DNA from: Eubacteriales bacterium
GTDB taxonomy: Bacteria > Bacillota_A > Clostridia > Christensenellales > Aristaeellaceae
Direction of reading: 5' to 3'
Length of the DNA: 29,870 nucleotides
NCBI GenBank assembly: GCA_029974855.1
Contig: JARKQO010000078.1
Coordinates: 1 to 29,870, forward strand
Below the pieces are notes generated by a model, which worked only from the letters and a program-made list of their open reading frames with translations, was not told the origin of the DNA and ran no database searches. Positions within the stretch are counted from its first letter, which is position 1. The number at the start of each line of letters is the position of its first letter. Positions 14,399-23,137 of the stretch are shown here, one piece after another. A program made the position numbers and the translations under genes.

Positions 14399-15783
14399 AC
14401 GGGCTTCCCCCTTTGCCGGAGGCCTTTGTGGCCCGGATGCGGCAGCAGCTGGGAACAGAGGCGGAGGCCTTTTTTGCCGCCCTGGAGGCCCCCGCCTTGC
14501 GGGGCCTTCGTTTGAATCCCCGAAAGCCGCTGCCTGCCGGGGAAGAGCCCCAGGGCCTGGGGGATGTTATTCCCTGGGAGCCTCGGGGCCATTGGTTGTC
14601 CCCGGAAAGCCAGGCTGGGGCCCATCCCCTCCATGAAGCCGGGGCCTACTATCTGCAAGAACCCAGCGCCATGCTCCCGGCCCGGGTGCTGGCCCCGGAG
14701 CCCGGGGAAACAGTGCTGGACCTGTGCGCAGCCCCCGGAGGCAAGTCCACCCAACTGGGGGACATGCTGGGGGGACAGGGGCTGCTGGTTTGCAACGAGC
14801 CGGTGCCCTCCCGGTCCCAGGTGCTCAGCCGCAACCTGGAGCGGATGGGCCTTGGCAACGCTTTGGCGGTGTGCGCTGACCCGGCGGCCTTGGCCCGGGC
14901 CTGGCCCCGGGCCTTTGACGCGGTGCTGGTGGACGCCCCTTGCAGCGGCGAGGGAATGTTCCGCCGCCATCCGGAAACCCGCCTCCAGTGGACCCCCAGC
15001 AGTCCGGCGGGCTGCGCGGCGCGGCAGCGGCGCATCCTGGCCTCTGCCTATGAGCTGCTGAAGCCCGGCGGCCGCCTGGTGTACAGCACCTGTACCTTCA
15101 GCCCGGAGGAAAACCGGGGCATGATCCGCTGGTTTCGGGAAACCTTCCCGGATATGGAGCCGGTGGAATTCTCGGTGCCCTTGGGGGAGGGCCGCGTGCT
15201 GGCCTCCCGGGAGGGGATGGTTCAGATGTTGCCCCATCAGTTCCCGGGAGAGGGGCATTTTGTGGCGAAGCTGCGCAAGGGCGGGGAGAGCGAGGCCTGC
15301 GATCCCAGAGAAGCGCCCTTTCTGGACCCGGCCCAGGTGCTTAGGCCAGCTTCCCCAGCCCTGCTGGCCGCCTTTGTGGCATTCCTGGGACAAAGCCCGG
15401 ACGCTTCCCAAGCCGCCGCCTTGACGCCACCTATGCCGATCCCCTACGCCATGCTGGGGGACACGCTGCTGTGCTCCCCTCCCCTGCCTCCCCTCCAAGG
15501 GATCAAAGTACTGCGGGCGGGGCTGCACCTGGGGGGTATGAAGGGCAAGGTTTTTATGCCGGATCACGCTTTGGCTTTGGGCCTGCCCAGCCCTTCCCCC
15601 TTTCCCTCCATGCCCCTGACCCTTTCCCAGGCCCAGGCCTATCAGCGGGGAGAGGCCCTTCCCCTGGAGGAAGCGCCCCGGGGCTATGCCCTGGCGGCCT
15701 ATCAGGGGCTTGCCCTGGGCTGGGGCAAGGGCAGCGACGGGCAGTTCAAAAACCACTATCCCAAGGGGCTTCGTCGCCCCTAG
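14395..15783 (+). CDS. rsmF: RsmB/RsmF-type RNA (cytosine-C5) methyltransferase
   Basis: A NOL1/NOP2/Sun-family methyltransferase that makes 5-methylcytosine in rRNA (or tRNA) using SAM. The 462 residues start at a GTG inside the previous stop, with GGGAGG 5 bases upstream. The SAM site is VLDLCAAPGGKSTQL (107-121). The two catalytic cysteines are C183 in DAPCSGEGMFRR and C233 in YSTCTFSPEEN. After about residue 300 a C-terminal region with LRAGLHLGGMKGKVFMPDHALAL and a final NHYPKGLRR matches the PUA-like/RsmF C-terminal domain. The RsmF subgroup is favoured by the N-terminal LRLNPRK box and the C-terminal domain; the target base is not known. An aldo/keto reductase follows after 15 bases. 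Confidence 0.9.
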   Translation: MNGLPPLPEAFVARMRQQLGTEAEAFFAALEAPALRGLRLNPRKPLPAGEEPQGLGDVIPWEPRGHWLSPESQAGAHPLHEAGAYYLQEPSAMLPARVLAPEPGETVLDLCAAPGGKSTQLGDMLGGQGLLVCNEPVPSRSQVLSRNLERMGLGNALAVCADPAALARAWPRAFDAVLVDAPCSGEGMFRRHPETRLQWTPSSPAGCAARQRRILASAYELLKPGGRLVYSTCTFSPEENRGMIRWFRETFPDMEPVEFSVPLGEGRVLASREGMVQMLPHQFPGEGHFVAKLRKGGESEACDPREAPFLDPAQVLRPASPALLAAFVAFLGQSPDASQAAALTPPMPIPYAMLGDTLLCSPPLPPLQGIKVLRAGLHLGGMKGKVFMPDHALALGLPSPSPFPSMPLTLSQAQAYQRGEALPLEEAPRGYALAAYQGLALGWGKGSDGQFKNHYPKGLRRP

Positions 15784-15798
15784 CGCAAAGGAGAGCCT

Positions 15799-16734
15799 AT
15801 GGAAACCATACAGCTTACGGGACTGGATCAGCAGGTCAGCCGGCTGTGCATCGGCGGCTGCCCGGCGGGAGAATACGGCTGGGGCCATGTGAGCCGCCAG
15901 GAGGTGGAGGCGGCCATCCTCAGCGCCTTGGACATGGGCGTGAACTTTTTTGACACCGCCGACACCTACGGCCTGGGCCGCTCCGAGGAGACCTTGGGGG
16001 AAACCCTCCGGGGCCGCCGCAGCCAGGCGGTACTGGCCACCAAGTTCGGCGTGCGGATGGAAAAGGGCAAAACCTTTTACGACAACAGCCCGGCCTACAT
16101 CGACGCGGCCCTGGTAGCCAGCTTGAAGCGCCTGGGCACGGACTACATCGATTTGTACCAAGTTCATTACCTGGACGGCGTGACCCCCATTCCCCAGATG
16201 ATGGAGGCCCTCTTGGTCCACAAGCGCCGGGGGGCCATCCGGGCCATCGGCCTCAGCAACATTGGGCCCGGGGACTTGCCCGCCTTTTTGCCCTACGCCC
16301 GGGAACTTGCCAGCTTCCAGAATCATTACAGCCTGGCCCACCGAAAGGACGAGGCTGCCATATTGGAGATTGCCCGGGCCTTGGATATCTCTCCCCTTAC
16401 CTGGGGCAGCCTGGGCCAGGGTATCCTCACCGGCAAATACGGCAAGGACGTGCACTTTGAGGCGGACGACCGCCGCAGCCGTTCCGTGTATGATAATTTT
16501 TATGGGGAGAAGCTGGAGAAGAACCTGGCGATCGTGGAGGCCATGAGGCCTATGGCCCAGAAGTATGGAGTGTCCGTGGCCAGCGTGGCTATTCGCTGGA
16601 TTTTGGACAGCCTGCCCCGCAGCGTGGTGATCACCGGGGTGAAAAGTCCCCAGCAGGCCAGGGACAATGCCATGGCGCTTTCCTTTGTGTTGACGGAGCA
16701 GGAGCGGGGGCAGTTGGAGAAACTGTCCAGGTAG
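15799..16734 (+). CDS. aldo/keto reductase
   Basis: An NADPH-dependent aldo/keto reductase of the TIM-barrel AKR family, 311 residues, full length. The catalytic tetrad is visible: D52 and Y57 in FFDTADTYGLGRSEE, K82 in ATKFGV, and H123 in LYQVHYLD. The C-terminal cofactor part has SVASVAIRWILD and VVITGVKSPQQARDN, typical of the phosphate-binding end. AAAGGAG lies 7 bases upstream. It is 15 bases behind the rsmF-type gene and is the last gene of the plus-strand run. The substrate is unknown; there is no pathway context beyond co-transcription with unrelated housekeeping genes. Confidence 0.93.
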   Translation: METIQLTGLDQQVSRLCIGGCPAGEYGWGHVSRQEVEAAILSALDMGVNFFDTADTYGLGRSEETLGETLRGRRSQAVLATKFGVRMEKGKTFYDNSPAYIDAALVASLKRLGTDYIDLYQVHYLDGVTPIPQMMEALLVHKRRGAIRAIGLSNIGPGDLPAFLPYARELASFQNHYSLAHRKDEAAILEIARALDISPLTWGSLGQGILTGKYGKDVHFEADDRRSRSVYDNFYGEKLEKNLAIVEAMRPMAQKYGVSVASVAIRWILDSLPRSVVITGVKSPQQARDNAMALSFVLTEQERGQLEKLSR

Positions 16735-16755
16735 AGGGAAAGAGGGAAGAGACGT

Positions 16756-16786
16756 GAGGGGCCCCGGCCCGTTGGCCGGGGCCCTC
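16756..16786. terminator. hairpin between convergent genes
   Basis: A very GC-rich 13-bp stem with a single bulged G (16756-16769 with 16774-16786) sits between the ends of the aldo/keto reductase and the AMP-binding gene. Neither side has a true T-run, although the minus-strand side is followed by a pyrimidine stretch (CTCTTCCCTCTTTCCC). It is likely to act as a shared transcription end or mRNA stabiliser. Confidence 0.55.
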
Positions 16787-16801
16787 GCGCGTCGCTCATC
16801 C

Positions 16802-18895
16802 TCACCTATTCCTCATCAAGTGGCTCTTCTCATACTCCACCAAGTCCCACAAATTCCCGTACAAATCCTTGAACACCGCCACGGTGCCATAGGGGACCTG
16901 CTTGGGCTCCCGTTCAAACTCGATGCCCCTGGCGGTCATCTTCCGGTAATCCCGCCAGAAATCGTTGGTTTGGAGGAACAGGAACACCCTGCCCCCGGTC
17001 TGCCGGCCAATGAAGTCCTCCTGGCAAGGCTTGCTGGCCCGGGCCAGCAGAATGCCGCTCTCCTTGGAGCCCGGGGGGGCCACCACCACCCAGCGCTTGT
17101 CCTGCTCCTGCTGGTAGGTATCCTCCAGCAAGGTAAAGTCCAGCTTTTCGGTGAAGAAGGCGATGGCCTCGTCGTAGTCTCGCACCACTAAGGCGGCCAA
17201 AGCAAGGGACTGCTTCACCGCCGCCGTCTCCGGCTCCAGGCGGCTGCCCTCGTCCCGGGCCCGGATCAGCTTGCGCTGAATTTTGCCGCTGATGGTCTTG
17301 GGCAGCTCCTCCACAAACTCCACGATGCGGGGGTATTTGTAGGGGGCGGTAACGGATTTCACATGCTTTTGAAGGGCCTTGGCCAGCTCGTCCCCGGCCT
17401 CGTAGCCCCGGTTTTTCGCCAGCACCACCGTGGCCTTTACCACCTGGCCCCGGTCCGGGTCCGGCACCGCAGTGACGGCGCATTCCAGCACCGCCGGGTG
17501 GGTCAAAAGGGCGCTTTCCACCTCAAAGGGCCCGATGCGGTAGCCGCTGGACTTGATCACGTCGTCCCTGCGGCCGATGAAGAAATAGTATCCCTCCACG
17601 TCCCGCCAGGCCATGTCCCCGGTGTGGTACAGCCCGCCGTAGAACACCTCGTCGGTCTGCTCCCGGTTGCGGTAATAGCCCGCGAACAGCCCCGGGGGAT
17701 GGCCCTGGTCCAGGCGGATCACGATCTCGCCCTCCACGCCGTCCTCCACCTCGTTGCCGTCCCCGTCCACCAAGGCGATGGCATAGGCGGGAGAGGGCTT
17801 GCCTGTGGAGCCGGGCTTGGGCTCCATCCACTTGCTGGTCATGAGGAGGGGCGTGGTTTCGGTCTGGCCGAAGCCCTCGTGGATCTTTACCCCCGTAGCC
17901 TTCAGGAATTGCTCGTACACCTCGGGGTTTAAGGGCTCTCCCGCGCAGTTGGCCCAGCGCAGGTGGCTGAAATCGTACTTGGTGATGTCCTCCTTGATCA
18001 TGAAGCGGTACACCGTGGGAGGCGCGCAGAAGCTGGTGACCTTGTGCCGGGTGATCACCTCCATCAGCTCCGAGGCCACCAGCCGGTCAAAGTCGTACAC
18101 AAACAGGGTCGCCCCGCAAATCCACTGGCCGAACATCTTGCCCCAGCCCGCCTTGGCCCAGCCGGTATCCGCCACGGCCATGTGGATATCCTGATCTCCC
18201 AGGTTATGCCAGTAATAGCCCGTCACCGCCTGGGCGATGGGATAGGTCCAGTTGTGGGCCGTCATCTTGGGCATGCCCGTGGTGCCGCTGGTGAAGTACA
18301 GCAGCATCCGGTCCTCATTGGCGGGCAAATCCGCCGGCTTCTCCCAGCGGGGGGAGGCGGCGGCCAGCTCCTGGTCAAAATGAAAAAAATGCTCGTCCTC
18401 GCAAAGGGTGAAAAGGGTGTGGACCGTTTCGCATTCGGGCTTGGCCGCCCACACATTGGCCCGGGCCTCGGCCTCCTCCACGCACAGGATGGCGCAGGCC
18501 CCGGCGGCGTTGGCCCGGTAGACGATGTCCTTTTTTTGCAGCTGCGCCGTGGCGGGAATCAGCACGCAGCCCACCTTCAGCAGCCCCAGAAACGCGATCC
18601 AGAACTGGTAGCGGCGCTTGAGCATGATCATCACCGGGTCGCCCTTTTTCAGCCCGTGGGCGGCAAAGACATTGGCCGCCTGGTCGCTTAAGCGGCTTAG
18701 CTCCCCGAAGGTGAAGGCGCGCTCATTGCCGTGCAAATCGCACCAGATCAGCGCCCGCTTGTCCGGCTCTATCCTGGCGTATTCGTCGATGATGTCATAG
18801 GCAAAATGAAAATGCTCCGGCACTTTCAGGGTAAAGTTTTGCTCAAAATCCTCCTGGGAGGTAAAATCCGTCCGTAGATACCGATCCGCCAGCAT
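16802..18895 (-). CDS. AMP-binding acyl-CoA synthetase fused to VOC (glyoxalase-fold) domain
   Basis: A 697-residue fusion. Residues 1-555 form an acyl-CoA synthetase of the ANL superfamily, closest in style to medium-chain acyl-CoA or acetyl-CoA synthetases. The ATP loop YFTSGTTGMPK is at 200-210, GFGQTETT at 341-348, YHTGDMAWRD at 423-432, GRRDDVIKSSGYRIGPFEVES at 441-461, and the catalytic Lys is K538 in TISGKIQR. Residues 560-697 are a complete VOC domain (LALAALVVRDYDEAIAFFTEKL, VFLFLQTNDFWRDY, TVAVFKDLYGNLWDLVEY) normally found as a separate protein of about 135 residues. The junction is a 15-residue linker. AGGGAG lies about 9 bases before the start. It is preceded by an XRE-cupin regulator, the usual partner of this synthetase. 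The acid activated is unknown. Confidence 0.9.
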   Translation of the reverse strand: MLADRYLRTDFTSQEDFEQNFTLKVPEHFHFAYDIIDEYARIEPDKRALIWCDLHGNERAFTFGELSRLSDQAANVFAAHGLKKGDPVMIMLKRRYQFWIAFLGLLKVGCVLIPATAQLQKKDIVYRANAAGACAILCVEEAEARANVWAAKPECETVHTLFTLCEDEHFFHFDQELAAASPRWEKPADLPANEDRMLLYFTSGTTGMPKMTAHNWTYPIAQAVTGYYWHNLGDQDIHMAVADTGWAKAGWGKMFGQWICGATLFVYDFDRLVASELMEVITRHKVTSFCAPPTVYRFMIKEDITKYDFSHLRWANCAGEPLNPEVYEQFLKATGVKIHEGFGQTETTPLLMTSKWMEPKPGSTGKPSPAYAIALVDGDGNEVEDGVEGEIVIRLDQGHPPGLFAGYYRNREQTDEVFYGGLYHTGDMAWRDVEGYYFFIGRRDDVIKSSGYRIGPFEVESALLTHPAVLECAVTAVPDPDRGQVVKATVVLAKNRGYEAGDELAKALQKHVKSVTAPYKYPRIVEFVEELPKTISGKIQRKLIRARDEGSRLEPETAAVKQSLALAALVVRDYDEAIAFFTEKLDFTLLEDTYQQEQDKRWVVVAPPGSKESGILLARASKPCQEDFIGRQTGGRVFLFLQTNDFWRDYRKMTARGIEFEREPKQVPYGTVAVFKDLYGNLWDLVEYEKSHLMRNR

Positions 18896-18949
18896 CCTGC
18901 CATACTCCCTTTCTACCGCGGGCGTGAATCCCCATCTTTCCGGGCCTTC

Positions 18950-19504
18950 CTACGGAATCACCATCGCCAAAAACCGCGCCGGCTCGTCCCCCACAGCCTG
19001 CATGGCATGGGGCGTGCGGGAGTCGTAATACACGCTGTCCCCGGGATGCAGCACCACCTCATGCTTGCCGATGATCATGCGCATCACCCCGGAGAGGATG
19101 TAGTCGAACTCCTGGCCCTCATGACTGTTGGGCACCATCTTTTGATTGGTGTCCGGGGGAACGGTCACGTACAGGGGCTCAATCTTGCGATGGGCAAAGT
19201 TATAGGCCAGGTTCTTGTAGGTGTACTGGTCGTGACGGATGATGTCCTGCCCCTTGCCCGCCCGGGTCACGCTGAGCACGCTGAGCCTGGGGGTCTCTCC
19301 CGTCAACAGCTCGGTCATGTCCACATGGAAGACCTCGCCGATTTTCACCAAGAAGCTGATGGGCATGTCCACTTCGCCGCTCTCATATTTGCGGTATTCC
19401 TCCACGGGCACGCTGAGCGCGTCCGCCATCTGCTGGACGGTGTAGTCCGAGATCTCGCGAAGATCCAAAATGCGCATGGCGATTTGCTTCACCGGGTCGG
19501 ACAT
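18950..19504 (-). CDS. XRE-family regulator with C-terminal cupin
   Basis: A 184-residue transcription factor. An XRE helix-turn-helix lies at about 8-65 (LREISDYTVQQMADALSV, EEYRKYESGEVDMPISFLVKIGEVF). The C-terminal cupin spans about 110-184, with NSHEGQEFDYILSGVMRMIIG and HPGDSVYYDSRTPHAMQAVG. Proteins of this design sense a small ligand through the cupin and control the neighbouring operon. The start at 19504 has a strong AAAGGAGG 8 bases upstream; an in-frame ATG at 19624 would add 40 residues that do not fit the family. It lies 54 bases before the AMP-binding fusion gene on the same strand, which is its probable target, together with itself. Confidence 0.92.
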   Translation of the reverse strand: MSDPVKQIAMRILDLREISDYTVQQMADALSVPVEEYRKYESGEVDMPISFLVKIGEVFHVDMTELLTGETPRLSVLSVTRAGKGQDIIRHDQYTYKNLAYNFAHRKIEPLYVTVPPDTNQKMVPNSHEGQEFDYILSGVMRMIIGKHEVVLHPGDSVYYDSRTPHAMQAVGDEPARFLAMVIP

Positions 19505-19549
19505 ACAGGAAACCTCCTTTGCTGGCCCTCCTTGGGCATACTTTGGGTT

Positions 19550-19578
19550 ATTATACAAAAAACAGGGAAGCCGCGCAA
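19550..19578 (-). promoter_or_regulatory. promoter of the XRE-cupin / AMP-binding unit
   Basis: On the minus strand, TTGCGC (19573-19578) is followed after exactly 17 bases by a perfect TATAAT (19550-19555). It lies 46 bases before the regulator start, in the gap after holA. Confidence 0.7.
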
Positions 19579-19633
19579 TGCGTTTCCCCTGGTGGGGATG
19601 TTTTCTTTTTGGTACGGATGCCAAAAGCCCTCC

Positions 19634-20662
19634 TTAGGCCCTTTGGCCATTGAGGATGCTGTCCAGCTCCAGCAAGGCCGCCTGGGCGCAGCCCTCCTGG
19701 GGGATCCGCCCGCTTTTGATGCCGTACTCCCGCTCCAGCAGCGCCTCATAGGCGGCCCGGAGGCTTTGGGCAGCGTAGCGGCGGGCCTGCTGCTGGGTCC
19801 GGGCCACGGCAAAGGGCGGAATTCCCAGCAGCGAGGCCAGGTTTTGAGGAGGCACCCTTTCCTCCGTCAGGCAGCGCATGTGGTACAAAATGCGGTACTG
19901 GCGCAGCAGCATGGCCAGAATGCCCATCCGGTCCTCCCCGCTGTGCTCCATGTCCGACAGCAGGCGGAAGGCCTCCTCGTTCTTCCCCGCCACCTGGGCG
20001 TCCACCATCTGAAACACCGTGCATTCCAAGGATTTGGTGCAAACCGCCTCAATGTCCCGGGCGGTGACAGCCTCCCGCTCCCCGGCGTAGCCCACCAGCT
20101 TGTCCATTTCCTGGCGGAGCAGCGCCGCGTCCCGCCCCACGGTGAAGATCAAAAAGGCGGCGGTTTCCCCGTCCATCTGCTTTCCCAGGGCCTTCATGCT
20201 GCGCCGGGCCCACTCCTGGGCCTCCCCGTCGCTCATGGGGGAAAAGTCCACGATGGCGTCCCGCTTTTTCAGGTAGGTGTAGAGCTTCTTGCGGCCGTCG
20301 GCCTTGCCCTTCACGGTGAACACCAAACAGGTGCTGGGGGACATATGCTCCAGGTAGGAAAGCAGCGCCTCCGCCTTGTCCTCGTTTTCCTGCTTGCGGC
20401 CCGAGGTGAGCAAATCGCATTCCCGCACCACCACCACCCGCTTTTCCCCTAAAAAGGGAAGGGTTTCGGCGGCGGCCATCAGCGAATCCGCATCGGGGTT
20501 CTGCAAATCCGTCAGGTTCATCTGCTCCAGCCCCGGGGGTAACAGTTTTGCGCACAGCCGGGCCAAGGCCTGCTGCTTGATGTACTCCTCCGTCCCCTCC
20601 AGCAGGTATACCCCGCTGAGGGCTCCCCCCTTGATGGCCGAGAAAAAGGCTGTATGATTCAC
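19634..20662 (-). CDS. holA: DNA polymerase III subunit delta
   Basis: HolA is the clamp-loader subunit that opens the sliding clamp in the replisome. The 342 residues have normal length and the family layout: an N-terminal region starting VYLLEGTEEYIKQQAL (18-33), a degenerate nucleotide-binding domain with LPFLGEKRVVVVREC (68-82), then SPSTCLVFTVKGKADGRKKLY, and a C-terminal helical collar ending in an EREYGIKSGR...ALLELDSIL segment. The start is GTG at 20662, with GAGGGG 5 bases upstream and the comEC stop 9 bases away. The comEC-holA pair is common in Firmicutes. Confidence 0.95.
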   Translation of the reverse strand: MNHTAFFSAIKGGALSGVYLLEGTEEYIKQQALARLCAKLLPPGLEQMNLTDLQNPDADSLMAAAETLPFLGEKRVVVVRECDLLTSGRKQENEDKAEALLSYLEHMSPSTCLVFTVKGKADGRKKLYTYLKKRDAIVDFSPMSDGEAQEWARRSMKALGKQMDGETAAFLIFTVGRDAALLRQEMDKLVGYAGEREAVTARDIEAVCTKSLECTVFQMVDAQVAGKNEEAFRLLSDMEHSGEDRMGILAMLLRQYRILYHMRCLTEERVPPQNLASLLGIPPFAVARTQQQARRYAAQSLRAAYEALLEREYGIKSGRIPQEGCAQAALLELDSILNGQRA

Positions 20663-20671
20663 AAAATCCCC

Positions 20672-23068
20672 TCACTTGTAGGTACGTAAGGCCAGCCGCC
20701 CCTCCGCCACGGTCAGGGTGATGTCCCCCCGCTGGTCCGTGCGGTATACCGGGATGTTTTGGTCCGCCAGCCGCCGCAGGGTTTCCGGGGCGGGCAGCGC
20801 GGCGTTCCCCTCCTGGCAGGTAATGAGAGCCATGGCGGGGGCCACAAAGGCCAGAAACGCGTCCCCGGTGCTGTGTTTGCTGCCGTGGTGGGCCACCTTC
20901 AGCACATCGCAGGGAGCGGCGGCGTAGGCCTCGTAGATCCCGTTCAGATCGCTGGCGCTCAGCAGCCTGTACCCGTCCAGGTCGATGGAGAGCACCATGG
21001 GCAGGTCGTTGGCGTCCTGGCCGCCCCGCAGCTTCTCCCGCACCGGCCACAGGCATCGGATGCCGACCTTATTGTAGCGCAATTCGTCCCCAGCCGCAAG
21101 CTCCGCCATGGGAACGCCCTGGTCCTCCAGCGCCGCCAGCACCTCCAGGGCCTTGGGGTCCACCTGCTGCCAGGTTGCCCCCACCGGCAGGTACACCTGG
21201 CGGATACGGATGCCCGCTTCCAGCAGCGCCGTCACGCCAGCCACATGGTCCAGGTGCAGATGGGTCAGAAACAGCGCGTCCACATCCCGGCCCTCGGCCA
21301 GGAGATAATCCCGGGCCTCGGTGCCATATTCCCCCACATCCACAGCCAAGGTCACGGGTCCGTCCATTACCAAAGCCGCGTCCCCCTGCCCGGCGCTGAG
21401 CTGGATGTAGCGCAGCTCTCCGGGCCGGGTCCACAGGGCCCCGCCCACCGCCAGGCACGCCACCAGCCCCAAAGCCACAAGGCGCTTTTGCCAGCCTGCC
21501 CTGTAGCACCGGGAGGCCAGTACCGCCGCCACCGCAGCCCCGCACAGTACAAACGCCGGCGCGGAGGGAACCCGCAGGGCCGCATAGGGCAGCTCCGCCA
21601 GCAGCTTCACCAGCCATAGCAGCCACACGCTGAGCCATTTGGCCCCAAAGCCCACCCCCATCCCCACCCAGGGCACAAAGGACAAAGCCAAGGTGATAAA
21701 GTACAGCGGCACCAACAGCCCCGTCAAGGGGACCAGCAGCAAATTGATGAGCACCCCATAGAGGGGAAGCTGGTGGAAGTACGCCGCCGTGGGCAGCAGC
21801 ACCCCCAGCTGGGCCGCCAAGGAGAAGCTGAGCAGCGAAAGAAAACGCCGCTTTTGCTCCTTCAGCCACCTCTTCCGGCTCCGGCCCTCTTTGCCCCTGC
21901 GGGGCTTTCCCAAAACCTGCTCCAGAAAGCTCTTCCCGGTGAACAATCGCAAAAACACGGGCTGCAGCAACACGATGCCCCCCATGGCGGAAAAGGAAAG
22001 CACCAGCCCGGCGGAAAACAGCTGCAAGGGGTTCAGGATCAGCACCGCCACCAAGGCGGTGGATAACGTGATCAAAGGATCGGGCCTTCTGCCCAGGTTC
22101 CGCCCCAGCAGGGCGGTGATCAGCATCACCGCAGCCCGGACCGCCGCGGCGGAGAACCCCGTAAGGGCGCAGTACCCCGCCAGCAGCAGGCCCAGCACCG
22201 GAAGCCGAAGGGAACGCCGCATCCGCAGCCTTTCCAGCAGCTTTAGCAGCAGCCCGCCCAGAATGCCCACATGCAACCCGGATACGGACATCACATGGGC
22301 AATGCCCGTCTTTTGAAAGGCCAAAATCTCATCCTCCCCCATCCCCTCCCGGTCGCTGAGGATCATGGCCATGGCCAGCCTGGCCTCCTCCCCCATGACC
22401 CGGGTCAGGGCGGCCCGCATGCCCATCCGGATCCGGGAAGCCGCGTCGTTCCAGGGGGCGTCCTGGGGGTTGTTATTAATTTGCAAATCCCGTACCGAGG
22501 AAATGCCGTAGGAGACGCGGCTCTGCAAAAGCCACATCCGGTAGTCGAAATCATGAGGGCCTTGCTTCCCCTGGGGATGGTACACCCGGCCCGTGAAGGA
22601 CACCCGGGCCCCGTCAAAGAGCTGGGGCAGCGGCTCCTCCCCGTAGACGTACAAAGTGCAATAGGTCCTGCCGGGCTGCGGTTCCCCGTCCAGTTCCACA
22701 TGGCTGAGGTAGAAGGTCATGCGCTGGTCCGTGCGCCGAATGGGTTCCCCGTAGACCACGCCGGTGATGGCATACCGGCCCGGAACGGGCATCCGGGGAT
22801 GCAGCCACACCTGGGTCCACAGCGCCCCCAAGGCGAATACCGCCAAAGCCACGGCCAAATGGGGCCCCAGCCCCACCTTGGGCAAAACCAAGAACAGCCC
22901 CGCCACCAAGGGCAGCAGCAGCCAAAGCCAGCGTCCCTCCTTCATGTGCGGGGCTAGGAGTACACCCAAGAGAAGCGAAAACGCAACCACTAGCATTAAG
23001 TGATTGCGTTCGGGATCCACGCAGCAGTCAACCGCTTTTCTGGGGCGGCCTTTTCTCTCGTGCATCAT
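20672..23068 (-). CDS. comEC: ComEC/Rec2 competence DNA-translocation channel
   Basis: ComEC carries single-stranded DNA across the membrane during natural transformation. The 798 residues comprise two N-terminal helices, a DUF4131 OB-like domain (about 95-200), the Competence domain with many helices (about 225-545, including VMSVSGLHVGILGG at 259-272) and a C-terminal metallo-beta-lactamase domain (about 552-798). The latter carries THLHLDH (602-608) and VAHHGSKHST, the metal site of the proposed nuclease. The usual DVGQGD box reads SAGQGD (558-563). A run of basic residues (RRGKEGRSRKRWLKEQKRR) at about 390-408 sits in a loop. AGGGG lies close upstream of tandem ATGs (23068 and 23065). It is complete and appears functional; no other late competence genes are in the window. 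Confidence 0.95.
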   Translation of the reverse strand: MMHERKGRPRKAVDCCVDPERNHLMLVVAFSLLLGVLLAPHMKEGRWLWLLLPLVAGLFLVLPKVGLGPHLAVALAVFALGALWTQVWLHPRMPVPGRYAITGVVYGEPIRRTDQRMTFYLSHVELDGEPQPGRTYCTLYVYGEEPLPQLFDGARVSFTGRVYHPQGKQGPHDFDYRMWLLQSRVSYGISSVRDLQINNNPQDAPWNDAASRIRMGMRAALTRVMGEEARLAMAMILSDREGMGEDEILAFQKTGIAHVMSVSGLHVGILGGLLLKLLERLRMRRSLRLPVLGLLLAGYCALTGFSAAAVRAAVMLITALLGRNLGRRPDPLITLSTALVAVLILNPLQLFSAGLVLSFSAMGGIVLLQPVFLRLFTGKSFLEQVLGKPRRGKEGRSRKRWLKEQKRRFLSLLSFSLAAQLGVLLPTAAYFHQLPLYGVLINLLLVPLTGLLVPLYFITLALSFVPWVGMGVGFGAKWLSVWLLWLVKLLAELPYAALRVPSAPAFVLCGAAVAAVLASRCYRAGWQKRLVALGLVACLAVGGALWTRPGELRYIQLSAGQGDAALVMDGPVTLAVDVGEYGTEARDYLLAEGRDVDALFLTHLHLDHVAGVTALLEAGIRIRQVYLPVGATWQQVDPKALEVLAALEDQGVPMAELAAGDELRYNKVGIRCLWPVREKLRGGQDANDLPMVLSIDLDGYRLLSASDLNGIYEAYAAAPCDVLKVAHHGSKHSTGDAFLAFVAPAMALITCQEGNAALPAPETLRRLADQNIPVYRTDQRGDITLTVAEGRLALRTYK

Positions 23069-23137
23069 GATCCCCTACAGGTTCTTACCCCGGCGGCCGT
23101 CTCCCGGGCGCCCGGCTTCAGGGGCCCTCTTTGATCT

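Noticed and set aside
14299..16455. Very long antisense open frame across the rsmF-type and aldo/keto reductase genes
   Set aside because: Same reasons: biased Gly/Gln/Pro/Ala composition, no domain, and both sense genes have intact catalytic motifs.
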